The position numbers and the translations under genes were made by a program. From assembly GCF_026930205.1 (NCBI RefSeq), contig NZ_JANHOI010000001.1, positions 62,001 to 126,000 of the forward strand: DNA of 64,000 nt, in the 5' to 3' direction. Positions within the stretch are counted from its first letter, which is position 1; each line of letters opens with the position of its first letter. Below, one piece after another: positions 1-8,739 of the stretch. The stretch is from Bartonella sp. 220B (GTDB lineage Bacteria > Pseudomonadota > Alphaproteobacteria > Rhizobiales > Rhizobiaceae). The notes beneath the pieces are model-generated. The model worked only from the letters and a program-made list of their open reading frames with translations. It did not search any database and was not told the DNA's origin.

Positions 1-1
1 C

Positions 2-910
2 GATTTATCGGTGTTAACCCCGCAAACAGCACGTGCTTTGATCGATTATGCAAAAAGTCTTAAAACATCCTTTAAAGCAGGAAAAAGTTCAAAACCTTTT
101 GTTGGGAAAACACTGGCAATGATTTTTGAAAAACCGTCCACACGAACCCGTATTTCATTCGATATCAGCATGCGCCAACTGGGTGGGGATACAATTATGC
201 TAACAGGTTCAGAGATGCAGCTTGGACATAGTGAAACCATCGCTGATACAGCACGCGTTTTATCGCGTTTTGTGGATATCGTGACCTTACGAACAACACG
301 CCATGACCGGATGCTCGAATTGGCACAATACGCACAAATTCCTGTTATTAATGCCCTTACCGATGATACACACCCTTGCCAAATTCTTGCAGATATCCTG
401 ACTTATGAAGAGCATCGTGGACCTATTACAAACAAAATATTTGCGTGGATGGGAGATGGCAACAATGTGCTGCATTCCTTGATTGAAGCTGCTGCTCTTT
501 TTGGCTTCCATTTGCGAATCGCTACGCCCAAAGGCAATGAACCACAAGAAAAATTTGTCCATTGGGCTCGTGAACGAGGGGCACATATTACATTGACAAA
601 TGATCCACAAAAGGCAGCTAAAGATGCCGATTGTATTATGACTGATACATGGGTCTCCATGGGACAAGAGTTTCGTGCTCGCAGTCATTCTGTTTTTCAG
701 CCTTATCAAGTAAATGAAGCTTTGATGAAATTAGCCAAACCCAACGCTCTTTTTATGCATTGCCTTCCTGCTCATCGTGGTGAAGAAGTTGTCGATGCTG
801 TGATAGATGGAACGCATTCCGTTGTTTTTGACGAGGCAGAAAATCGTCTTCATGCCCAAAAAGCAATTCTTGCATGGTGTTTACAAGATGCACTTTTCCC
901 TTCACAATAG
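2..910 (+). CDS. argF: Ornithine carbamoyltransferase (5' end cut by window)
   Basis: Transfers the carbamoyl group of carbamoyl phosphate to ornithine, giving citrulline in cytoplasmic arginine synthesis. The carbamoyl-phosphate motif STRTR, the HPCQ motif and the ornithine-site HCLP motif followed by AHRGEE are all visible and correctly ordered. The reading frame is open to the left edge and reads [14 protein letters not shown], which matches the family N-terminus, so the GTG at 11 is probably internal and the true start lies upstream of the window. hslO follows after 36 bases on the same strand and may be cotranscribed. argB, of the same pathway, is far away at 51 kb. Confidence 0.95.
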   Translation, partial: DLSVLTPQTARALIDYAKSLKTSFKAGKSSKPFVGKTLAMIFEKPSTRTRISFDISMRQLGGDTIMLTGSEMQLGHSETIADTARVLSRFVDIVTLRTTRHDRMLELAQYAQIPVINALTDDTHPCQILADILTYEEHRGPITNKIFAWMGDGNNVLHSLIEAAALFGFHLRIATPKGNEPQEKFVHWARERGAHITLTNDPQKAAKDADCIMTDTWVSMGQEFRARSHSVFQPYQVNEALMKLAKPNALFMHCLPAHRGEEVVDAVIDGTHSVVFDEAENRLHAQKAILAWCLQDALFPSQ

Positions 911-946
911 CCTAGCAAAATAAATCATATAAAAGGCAAAGATACG

Positions 947-1942
947 ATGCACGAACAATCCACAGAGGCATCTTCTCTCAGCAATATCCATTTGAGTGAA
1001 GATGATACTGTTCTTCCCTTTCAAGTCGAAGAACTAGATATTCGAGGGCGTGCTGTGCAACTTGGAGAAACTTTAAATTCTATTCTGACAAGGCATCAAT
1101 ATCCCGAACCGGTTTCTTATCTTCTTGCAGAAGCTTTAGTTTTAACCGTTCTGCTTGGAACCTCTCTAAAACTTAAGGAAAAATTTATTTTACAAACCCA
1201 TTCCGATGGACCAGTTAATATGTTGGTGTGTGATTTCTCTCCTCCTTCCGGCCTCCGCGGTTATGCGCGTTTTGATAAAGAAAAATTTAAAAAAACAACC
1301 ATCAATGAGCAAATATCTTCAGAAACACTGTTGGGAAAAGGTACCTTAGCTTTTACTATTGACCAAGGCACCCATACACAGCCTTATCAGGGAATAGTGG
1401 CATTAGATGGAGCAAATTTACAAGAAGCTTCCCGTACCTATTTTGATCAATCAGAACAAATTCCTACCGATATACGTTTGGCTGTTGCTATATTAATTAA
1501 CCGAGATCAACAAGGAAAACCACAGAAAAACTGGAGAGCAGGAGGTCTCCTAACCCAACTCTTACCCAAAGCATCATCTCAGCATCAAATATATGAACAA
1601 GATAAAAAAACAGAAGAAACGAAAACGCAACTTGAAAACCAGTGGCAAGAGGCCAAGGCATTGACAGCAACCATTGAAAGCGCAGAATTAACAGATCCCC
1701 AAGTTGGCAGTAAGCGGTTATTATTCCGTCTCTTCCATGAACAAGGTGTTAGAGTTTTTACTCCTTCTTCTCTCATCGATCAATGCTCTTGTTCACGTGA
1801 AAAAATTAAAGAAATGTTGGAAGGTTTTCCCGTTGAAGAACGCAATAAAATGGTTGAAAGTGAATATATTTCAGTCACATGTGAATTCTGTTCAACAACT
1901 TATCGTTTCAAACCACAAGAATTTTCTGAAAATGAAATGTAA
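947..1942 (+). CDS. hslO: Redox-regulated chaperone Hsp33
   Basis: Hsp33 is a cytoplasmic holdase activated by oxidation. Its C-terminal zinc-binding cysteines form disulfides under stress, which exposes the substrate-binding surface. The 331-residue product has the family N-terminal domain (LAEALVLTVLLGTSLK) and the diagnostic C-terminal cysteine set CSC (residues 280-282) and CEFC (312-315), spaced as in the CXC-X(27-32)-CXXC switch. The ATG at 947 has an AAAGG ribosome site shortly upstream. An argF-hslO pairing is familiar to me from related Hyphomicrobiales, but I cannot check it here. Confidence 0.95.
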   Translation: MHEQSTEASSLSNIHLSEDDTVLPFQVEELDIRGRAVQLGETLNSILTRHQYPEPVSYLLAEALVLTVLLGTSLKLKEKFILQTHSDGPVNMLVCDFSPPSGLRGYARFDKEKFKKTTINEQISSETLLGKGTLAFTIDQGTHTQPYQGIVALDGANLQEASRTYFDQSEQIPTDIRLAVAILINRDQQGKPQKNWRAGGLLTQLLPKASSQHQIYEQDKKTEETKTQLENQWQEAKALTATIESAELTDPQVGSKRLLFRLFHEQGVRVFTPSSLIDQCSCSREKIKEMLEGFPVEERNKMVESEYISVTCEFCSTTYRFKPQEFSENEM

Positions 1943-1945
1943 CAA

Positions 1946-1970
1946 ATATTCCTCATAAAGAGGAGAATAT
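1946..1970 (+). terminator. Hairpin after hslO
   Basis: The arms ATATTCCTC and GAGGAGAATAT can pair with one two-base bulge, directly after the hslO stop. No clear T run follows, so it may act as a 3' stabilising hairpin rather than an efficient intrinsic terminator. Confidence 0.4.
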
Positions 1971-2364
1971 CGGCCGCAGCTAAAATCAATTTTAGTTACG
2001 CATCTAGAACATAAAAAGGGTTAAAATAAACCAAAGAGTTAGAATGAACCTTTAGCAGTGTATTATATATCTTGTTTCCTTAGAGCTAACCGTTCTTTAT
2101 TGTCTATACAATCATGCTCTTTGTTCAAGCCAACACAAATTCCATATGCTTTTAAAAAGTAACCCATTCCTTAAAATACGGTCCTTCCTCCCTGAAAAGA
2201 CCTCTCTTTTATTCTTGGCATATTAGCAAGAATTGATTTCTTATCACAACCAAGTTTTTTAACGTTCTTTATAGTCGTATCAAGTTATTGATTTTAAAGA
2301 TAAAAAATCTTTTAAAATCAAATGAAATTCATGAATAGAATCCTATTTTTTATTCGAACTCTCT

Positions 2365-2762
2365 TCATTTAGGGAGGATATCAAGTGGTAAAGGTAAAAA
2401 CCATTTTCCATCTTTACCATCATATTTTAACTCAGCTTTACGACCTTCAAAAACATCCACAGAAATGTCTTTGAGGGAATGAAGATTCCGTATTGCCTCA
2501 CGCTTTTGTTGGCCACATTCGTTAATATGATCATGACTCTTATGCAGAACAAAACGTTATTGTGTTGCACATTCACGGGCTTAAAAAACTTTCTTAAGGC
2601 ACTCACGCCCATTTCACGACAACACTCGTGAAGGCCATACCGGTAAATTCACTGAGTATCATTATCTTTCCGCTTATGAAGGAGCAAGCCGGCACCATCA
2701 TTGTATTTACCAGCCTCCAATGTAGCAATAGCCTTTGCATTAAGATGATTTATAACAGGCAT
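2365..2762 (-). pseudogene. Decayed P4-type phage integrase, N-terminal half
   Basis: Reading the minus strand from the ATG at 2762 gives an integrase arm-binding (DUF4102-like) N-terminus: NHLNAKAIATLEAGKYNDGA, then GLLLHKRKD. An in-frame TGA stands where the family has Trp (DTQ*IYRYGLH). After one or more frameshifts, coding similarity resumes in another frame as QKREAIRNLHSLKDIS, VFEGRKAELK and DGKDGKWF, ending in LPK and a stop at 2365-2367. The whole catalytic domain with the R-H-R-Y residues is missing. This is an old remnant of a tyrosine recombinase of the kind carried by phages and genomic islands. Assignment rests on my recognition of the family pattern, not a search. Confidence 0.8.
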
Positions 2763-2891
2763 TTTGCCCTTCTTCTCATGTTTTTATTCATACAATCATT
2801 TCACTTGCGAAATTCAAGGGGATAGAATGGTTTGATTTGTTTCAACAAAAGCAGGAGTGAAGTGAAGGAACTTAGAATATTCAGCTCTCTC

Positions 2892-2935
2892 ATTCAACAT
2901 GCAAAACAATTAATTAACATTATAAATCAATATCT
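2892..2935 (+). repeat. Dispersed ~45-bp repeat, copy A
   Basis: One of five copies sharing ATTCAACATGCAAAAC and, after a short A/T block, ATTATAAATCAATATnTTG. It lies 129 bases upstream of the start codon of the integrase pseudogene, on the side from which that gene would be transcribed. The same spacing recurs at the copies near 11815 and 41995. Confidence 0.75.
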
Positions 2936-3145
2936 TACCTATTTTAAGAATCAAAAAAGTGTACTTGAATATTAAAAGAGCAATTGTAATCGAGCTAAAA
3001 TGAGAGTTTTATAAATCACCCTAATGCAAAAAAGCATAGTACGGAGATAGTCAATATAATAACACTCTTAGTCTGTTGCTTTATAAACAGAAGAAGAATA
3101 GCGAAAAAACTCCTTTAGCGTATATACTCTTAAGTAAAAAAACAT

Positions 3146-3187
3146 TATGTGCTTTTTGGTAATACATATGTGCTTTTTGGTAATACA
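3146..3187. repeat. Two perfect 21-bp tandem units
   Basis: The unit TATGTGCTTTTTGGTAATAC plus a final A occurs twice back to back (3146-3166 and 3167-3187). The unit length is a multiple of three, so it duplicates CITKKHI in a 67-codon minus-strand open frame (3068-3271). That frame has no visible ribosome site and no recognisable family, so I do not call it a gene. Confidence 0.8.
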
Positions 3188-3504
3188 ATTGTCGATAGCG
3201 TACACAAATTCAAACATCTTTCTAGAATAATTCCAATAATCAAAAATAAAGCGAGCAAATAAACATCTCATTGTTAAAAAAAATCTAAACCTCTTAAAAC
3301 GTCTGTAATGTTTTGAATATTCTTTATAAAGATCACTTATTTAACAAATGTTTTTTCAGCAGAATTCTTGTTTGTAACAATTGGACGCAATCACGTGAAT
3401 GTCACGATAAAATTTTGTATCCTCATAGCTTTATCGCAAAATATAACTTGTAAAATACTATAGCTAACAAAACCAAAGATAAACCTAGAAAGATCTAAAC
3501 GATA

Positions 3505-4095
3505 TTATAGCCCGTTGCTCGGCATAAAACGGCGCAGCCAAACATAAAGCGCGCCTCTACCGCCATGTTGACGAGCTGCGCGTTCAAATGCATGAACATA
3601 ATACCGAAAAGCTGATGTCGATAACCAATGAGGAACAAATTTATACAAAGCACCATCACTTCCAGCTGATCGGCCTTTTCCTGTAATCACAAGCACATAA
3701 CGTAATCCACTTTGCTGAGATGATTGTAGAAATTCTTTTAAGAAAAAGTAAGCTTCTTCCTGCCCATAGCCATGAAGATCAAGACACGCTTCAAGTGGAT
3801 AATGACCTTTAGCAATTTTACGATGGACGACATGATCAAAGAAACGGGCCTTCTGTGTTTTGGTAATCGCCGTCGTTTCTTTTTTAACCACTGTTGGTCT
3901 TTGCTGTTCCCTCTGAGATAATGAAAAGATTGGTGATACAGGCTGTTTTTTATGATCGATCTTTATTGCATTTTTTTCGATAGAAAAATGGAATGTATTA
4001 TGAAGGGGAACTATTGTATGACAAACCCTCTCCCATAAAAGACGATCCTTTGCAGTCAATAAATCCTTCTTCTCTCTCCATTTGCCCGTGGACAT
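3505..4095 (-). CDS. Smr-domain protein
   Basis: A 196-residue protein with a C-terminal Smr (small MutS-related) domain, a fold with DNA- or RNA-nicking activity in characterised relatives. The domain is recognised by LDLHGYGQEEAYFFLKEFL, the glycine-rich ITGKGRS, and the end VLVITGKG...HGGRGALYVWLRR. The N-terminal ~90 residues are basic and low in similarity to anything I know. I start at the ATG at 4095. The TTG at 4107 extends the frame four codons but has no better ribosome site. The minus-strand Tim44-like gene lies upstream, 76 bases away, so the two may be cotranscribed. The cellular substrate is unknown. Confidence 0.8.
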   Translation of the reverse strand: MSTGKWREKKDLLTAKDRLLWERVCHTIVPLHNTFHFSIEKNAIKIDHKKQPVSPIFSLSQREQQRPTVVKKETTAITKTQKARFFDHVVHRKIAKGHYPLEACLDLHGYGQEEAYFFLKEFLQSSQQSGLRYVLVITGKGRSAGSDGALYKFVPHWLSTSAFRYYVHAFERAARQHGGRGALYVWLRRFMPSNGL

Positions 4096-4171
4096 TGCAA
4101 TCTTCAATCTCTTATAAAATTTATTTATGCGACTAAAACTTATTCATGCGACCTTATAGGCCAAAGAGAGC

Positions 4172-4864
4172 TTAATTTTCATCTTCCGTTGCAAAAAGTT
4201 TCCAATTTGGATCAGACGATAGGCTATTGCGAACAAAAGTCCATATATCTCTAATTTCTACAATAGCATCAGAATCACCATCGATACGCTCTCCCTGCTC
4301 ATTATAGGTTACAGAAATCATTTCACTCACAATCCGTACAGTTAAAAATTGTTCCTTTTCTTGCATTTTTGCTGTGATAAACTCGATCTTATTAATTCCA
4401 ACAAAAGTAAACTCAACTTTTTCATTGTTTTTTTCGCGTTGTTCAATGGCCGCACTAAAACTTTCAAAAACATCCTGAGAAAGCAACTTTTTAAGTTGAT
4501 CACGATCCCCTTTAGCAAAAGCTGTTACAATCATCTCATAAGCAACTTGAGCACCTTTTATAAAAAATTGAGGAGAAAAATGAGGATCGCTCTGGCGAAG
4601 TGCCCGTAAACCTTTATTCAGTGCACTGCCCTCTGGTGAAATCGCATCAATTTCATCAAAATCACTCTTTTGTGAATTGCCCTGATGAGGGAACGAAACA
4701 GCATTATCAGCCGTTTCTGCTTCAATCTGTTTTTTAGAATGTCGAGAATAAGGATCAAAGGGAGGCTTTTCAAAACCAATCCGTTTTCCTAACACATTAC
4801 GGAGTTGCACAAAAACGACAACCATAATAACAAGAGCTACGACAAGTATAATGTCAAATTCCAT
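4172..4864 (-). CDS. Tim44-like domain membrane protein (TimA type)
   Basis: A 230-residue protein with one N-terminal membrane segment (residues ~4-22, IILVVALVIMVVVFVQL), a charged linker, and a C-terminal Tim44/MRPL45-like domain (about 85-225) with IKGAQVAYEMIVTAFAKGDR and a tail containing DIWTFVRN and DPNWKLFAT. In mitochondria Tim44 tethers Hsp70 to the import channel. In alphaproteobacteria TimA-like proteins are membrane-bound and their role is poorly defined. It is divergent from fxsA and near secB, a neighbourhood I associate with alphaproteobacterial genomes. Function in protein transport or envelope biogenesis is inferred only. Confidence 0.85.
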   Translation of the reverse strand: MEFDIILVVALVIMVVVFVQLRNVLGKRIGFEKPPFDPYSRHSKKQIEAETADNAVSFPHQGNSQKSDFDEIDAISPEGSALNKGLRALRQSDPHFSPQFFIKGAQVAYEMIVTAFAKGDRDQLKKLLSQDVFESFSAAIEQREKNNEKVEFTFVGINKIEFITAKMQEKEQFLTVRIVSEMISVTYNEQGERIDGDSDAIVEIRDIWTFVRNSLSSDPNWKLFATEDEN

Positions 4865-5046
4865 GGGCGTTGTTAATCTCCAAATCTAAGATGATCTGTA
4901 ATAAACATTGCAGTCAATATCATTTATAAATAAATAAGTAAAATAAGGAATTTACTATTCAAATATTTTTGTAACCCTCATTCATTCATATTTTAAAAAA
5001 TGTCCCCATATTTTTCTATCCTAAACATCGAGAAGGAAATTTTTGT

Positions 5047-5553
5047 GTGATACAGTTTTATTCTATCAATCCTCGCTTTTTTATCCTCCTTCTCATCAGC
5101 GCTTTCTTGATCGAAATCGCCGGTTTTATCTTTGTGGGAAAAGAAATTGGAATTTTAGCAACGTTAAGTTTGGTTATTCTTACAACAATAATAGGAATTA
5201 CTTTGTTGCGAATACAAGGGTTTAACCTTTTTAAAAATATACAACGTGAATTTACCCAAGGACATATACTAAAAAATCATATAATGGATGATGCCTTCAT
5301 CACTCTTGGTGCAATTTTGCTTATCCTTCCAGGTTTTGTAAGCGATCTTTTGGGAATTTTACTTCTTATGAAACCAGTCCGTTCCGGCATATGGTATTTC
5401 TTTTCACTCTTGAGCAACAAGATGAATCCCCATACTCAGAACAAGTCTAACATGCAAAATAAGTCTGAAAAAATTATTGATCTTAACGCAGAAGACTATC
5501 AGGTCCATAATCCTACAGAATCTCCATGGCGTAAAAATGATAATAATCATTGA
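5047..5553 (+). CDS. fxsA: FxsA-family inner-membrane protein
   Basis: A 168-residue membrane protein of the FxsA (suppressor of F exclusion of phage T7) family. Hydrophobic segments lie at about 9-28, 33-52 and 80-105, with the family signature IEIAGFIFVGKEIG near the N-terminus and LPGFVSDLLGILLL in the middle. The polar C-terminal tail (~120-168) is variable in this family. The start is a GTG at 5047 with AGAAGGA upstream. In E. coli overexpressed FxsA relieves T7 exclusion by the F plasmid, and the native function is unknown. It is divergent from the Tim44-like gene. Confidence 0.85.
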   Translation: MIQFYSINPRFFILLLISAFLIEIAGFIFVGKEIGILATLSLVILTTIIGITLLRIQGFNLFKNIQREFTQGHILKNHIMDDAFITLGAILLILPGFVSDLLGILLLMKPVRSGIWYFFSLLSNKMNPHTQNKSNMQNKSEKIIDLNAEDYQVHNPTESPWRKNDNNH

Positions 5554-5694
5554 AATGCTAAAAATCTGTAAGTGACTTTACAAAAATAATCAAGACAACA
5601 AGAGGATTCCTTGCAACCTTTTGCGAAGCATGATAACCAGCTTGATCTTTAGATCTAAAATAGAAATACACACAATGATGATGAGAGGTTGGTT

Positions 5695-6177
5695 ATGGCT
5701 GAAGGTGAAATGAACAATAACGGTGGAGAGCCAGTTTTTGCTGTATTAACGCAATATTTAAAAGATTTGTCATTCGAAAATCCAAGCGCTCCCCACTCAC
5801 TGCGTTCACGTGAAAAGGCACCGCAAATCGATATCAACATTAATGTTAACGCCAACCCAATTGGTGATGATAATTACGATGTCATTTTGACCCTCTCTGT
5901 CAAAGCTGATGATGACACTGAAACATTATTTCATGTAGAACTCATTTATGGTGGCGTTTTTCATATTAAAAATATTCCACAAGAACATGTGATGCCTCTT
6001 GTTTTTATTGAATGCCCCCGTCTTCTCTTTCCATTTGCGCGGCAAATTATCTCTGATGCCACCCAAAATGGTGGTTTTCCGCCTTTGTGGATTGACCCAA
6101 TTGATTTTGCTGCTCTCTTCCAAAAGAGACTTGCTGAAGAACAAAAAGACAGTCAAAGTCAGGGACAACCTTCTTAA
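5695..6177 (+). CDS. secB: Protein-export chaperone SecB
   Basis: SecB binds unfolded preproteins in the cytoplasm and hands them to SecA at the Sec translocon. The 160-residue product carries the family blocks [36 protein letters not shown] and the C-terminal [20 protein letters not shown] with [12 protein letters not shown] use the ATG at 5695, with GAGAGG seven bases upstream, rather than the TTG at 5689. Downstream is a symmetrical hairpin terminator shared with the converging maeB. Confidence 0.96.
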   Translation: MAEGEMNNNGGEPVFAVLTQYLKDLSFENPSAPHSLRSREKAPQIDININVNANPIGDDNYDVILTLSVKADDDTETLFHVELIYGGVFHIKNIPQEHVMPLVFIECPRLLFPFARQIISDATQNGGFPPLWIDPIDFAALFQKRLAEEQKDSQSQGQPS

Positions 6178-6199
6178 AAAATTATTTTTTTGTTTTCAA

Positions 6200-6234
6200 A
6201 AAGGCCCTGAAATATCATGGGCCTTTATTTTTTT
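6200..6234. terminator. Bidirectional terminator between secB and maeB
   Basis: AAAGGCCC (6200-6207) pairs with GGGCCTTT (6219-6226), flanked by a T-rich run to the right and an A-rich run to the left. It can therefore end transcripts from both sides. Its right edge touches the maeB stop codon. Confidence 0.85.
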
Positions 6235-8530
6235 ATAATTTCCTCGCATGGTAAGCAGCAAGCATTGCAATATTAACAACATCTGTATCACTTCCACTAA
6301 ACGGTACAATCTGGACAGATTTTTCTAATCCAATCAAAATAGGACCAATGATTGTTGCTTCACCAAGCTCTTGTAGCATTTTGCTGGCAATAGAAGACGC
6401 GTGATATCCCGGCATCACTAAAATATTAGCAGGTTCTTTTAATCCTATAAAAGGATATTGCTGCATCAACTTCGAATTAAGCGCCACATCAGCACTCATT
6501 TCTCCATCAAATTCAAAGCTAACTTTGCGTTCATGTAAAATATGAACAGCATCTTGAATATGTTGTGCAACCTGTCCTTTCATATAGCCAAAAGTAGAAA
6601 ATGCTACAAAAGCTACCCGCGGTTGATATCCCAATCCACAAACAAAAGAAGCTGTCTGTTCTGCTATATCAGCAAGTTCCTCAGCATTGGGGTGTTCGTA
6701 AATAGCTGTATCCGCAATAAATACAGTGCGCCCACGACAAATAGCCATTGAAATACCAATTAACCGTTCTTTTGGTTTCTCACCAATCACGCGGCGTATA
6801 TCAATCAATGCTGTTTCGTAATTGCGTGTTACTCCAGTAACCATCGCATCAACGTCACCCAACGCCACCATGCAAGCAGCAAAATAATTGCGATCATTAT
6901 TGATACGACGATGACAATCACGCAACAACCAGCCTTGGCGTTGCATTTTTTTATAAAGATAATTCGCATAAGCATCTGTGCTACAGGAGAGCTTGGCATT
7001 CGTAACAGAAATACCTTCACGTTCAAGATCAATGCCAGCAACAGAGGCTGTTTCCTTCACTTGCTCTTCACGACCAATTAAAATCGCTTTTCCTAGTTTT
7101 TGATGAACATAGGAAACAGCAGCCCGCATGACTTGTTCTTCTTCACCTTCTGCAAAGACAATCTGCTTTGGTGCTTGACGAACATGATTGTAAACACCAC
7201 GCATCATAGAGGAAATGGGATCACGTCTTGCATTCAAATCACGTTCATAAGCCTCTAAGTCATCAATATGTTTTTGTGCAACACCGCTTTCCATTGCTGC
7301 TGTTGCCACCGCCATAGAAACAACAGTCAACAAACGCGGATCAAAAGGAACAGGAATGATATAATTTCGACCAAATTTTAACCGCTTTCCACGATAAGCT
7401 TCGGCAACACTGTCAGGCACTTCCTCATGAGCCAATCCCGCCAGAGCTCTCGCTGCAGCAATTTTCATATCCTCATTGATAACTGTCGCACGCACATCAA
7501 GCGCACCACGAAATATATAAGGAAAGCAAAGAACATTATTAATCTGATTTGGATAATCCGAACGACCTGTTGCTACAATGGCATCATCCCGCACTTGCAT
7601 AACCTCTTCCGGTGTAATTTCTGGATCAGGATTGGCCATAGCAAAAATAATTGGTTGAGGTGCCATCGACTTTACCATTTCAGGAGTAAGTGCGCCTTTA
7701 GCAGAAACCCCGAAAAACATATCAGCACCTTCCATCGCTTCAGCAAGAGTGCGTTTATCCGTTCGCACAGCATGGGCAGATTTCCACTGATTCATCCCCT
7801 CCTCACGACCTTCATAGACAACGCCTTTCGTATCACATAATATGATATTCTCCGATCGAAAACCCATCGCTTTGATTAATTCAATACAAGCAATTCCTGC
7901 AGAACCAGCGCCATTACAGACCAGGCGCGTATTTTGCATATTGCGCCCTGTTAAAGTCAAAGCATTGAGAACACCCGCAGCGACAATGATCGCTGTACCG
8001 TGTTGATCATCATGAAAAACAGGAATATTCATGATCTCACGCAAGCGACTTTCAATTATAAAACACTCCGGTGCTTTAATGTCTTCAAGATTGATACCAC
8101 CAAAAGAAGGCTCCAAATGACGCACCAGATTGATAAAACTTTCCGTGTCATTCGTATCAATTTCCAGATCGATTGAATCAATATCTGCAAAGCGCTTAAA
8201 AAGGACTGCTTTGCCTTCCATAACTGGCTTAGATGCAAGTGCACCTAAATTGCCCAAACCTAAAATAGCTGTTCCATTTGATATAACAGCAACAAGATTG
8301 CCCTTTGCTGTATAATCATAAGCTAACACTGGATTTTCAGCAATCGCTTTAACAGGAACAGCAACACCTGGTGAATACGCAAGTGCTAAATCATGCTGCG
8401 TTGCCATAGATTTCGTTGCAACAATCTCAAGCTTTCCAGGACGACCACGACTATGAAAATCAAGTGCTTCTCGTTCACTCGCACTATAAATTCTTTGAGG
8501 CGTTTTCTGATCCTGATTACTTTTTTTCAT
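6233..8530 (-). CDS. maeB: NADP-type malic enzyme with phosphotransacetylase-like tail
   Basis: Oxidatively decarboxylates malate to pyruvate with NAD(P)+, linking the TCA cycle to pyruvate. The 765-residue protein has the malic enzyme domain first ([11 protein letters not shown], the Lys/Asp region [20 protein letters not shown], nucleotide-binding GAGSAGIA). A phosphate acetyltransferase-like domain from about residue 440 ([15 protein letters not shown] to the end) follows. This two-domain form is the usual alphaproteobacterial MaeB, and the tail is generally regulatory rather than a working Pta. I start at the ATG at 8530. The frame extends to a TTG at 8548 without added support. It diverges from mutS across about 210 bases. 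Confidence 0.93.
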   Translation of the reverse strand: MKKSNQDQKTPQRIYSASEREALDFHSRGRPGKLEIVATKSMATQHDLALAYSPGVAVPVKAIAENPVLAYDYTAKGNLVAVISNGTAILGLGNLGALASKPVMEGKAVLFKRFADIDSIDLEIDTNDTESFINLVRHLEPSFGGINLEDIKAPECFIIESRLREIMNIPVFHDDQHGTAIIVAAGVLNALTLTGRNMQNTRLVCNGAGSAGIACIELIKAMGFRSENIILCDTKGVVYEGREEGMNQWKSAHAVRTDKRTLAEAMEGADMFFGVSAKGALTPEMVKSMAPQPIIFAMANPDPEITPEEVMQVRDDAIVATGRSDYPNQINNVLCFPYIFRGALDVRATVINEDMKIAAARALAGLAHEEVPDSVAEAYRGKRLKFGRNYIIPVPFDPRLLTVVSMAVATAAMESGVAQKHIDDLEAYERDLNARRDPISSMMRGVYNHVRQAPKQIVFAEGEEEQVMRAAVSYVHQKLGKAILIGREEQVKETASVAGIDLEREGISVTNAKLSCSTDAYANYLYKKMQRQGWLLRDCHRRINNDRNYFAACMVALGDVDAMVTGVTRNYETALIDIRRVIGEKPKERLIGISMAICRGRTVFIADTAIYEHPNAEELADIAEQTASFVCGLGYQPRVAFVAFSTFGYMKGQVAQHIQDAVHILHERKVSFEFDGEMSADVALNSKLMQQYPFIGLKEPANILVMPGYHASSIASKMLQELGEATIIGPILIGLEKSVQIVPFSGSDTDVVNIAMLAAYHARKL

Positions 8531-8739
8531 CTCATTTAGCTTTCTCAAAACAGTGAAAATTCTACTCTATAATGTGTGCATCATTACCCGATTTTAAAAT
8601 TTGATCCATATGTTATAAACCGCTATGCTTGCTTTAACAGAGCTGATCATATGTTTCAATTTAGAGATAATGAAGATAAATATTGAAGTAAACAAAAAAG
8701 GGTATCAAAGCCTCATTTGAAAGAGACAGACGCACAAAA

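Larger units (their letters stand above)
1971..3504. other. 1.5-kb gene-poor interval with integrase debris
   Basis: This stretch between hslO and the Smr gene has no credible intact gene. It holds an integrase pseudogene (2365-2762, minus), a copy of the dispersed ~45-bp repeat (2892-2935) and a 21-bp tandem duplication (3146-3187). The remaining A+T-rich sequence (1971-2364 and 3188-3504) shows nothing I can identify. Confidence 0.7.

Noticed and set aside
2628-2825. 65-codon plus-strand frame in the hslO-smr gap
   Set aside because: It is antisense to the integrase remnant, which shows clear family similarity in the other strand.
3068-3271. 67-codon minus-strand frame containing the tandem repeat
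   Set aside because: No ribosome site or family similarity, and A+T-rich low-complexity composition; kept only as a finding about the repeat.
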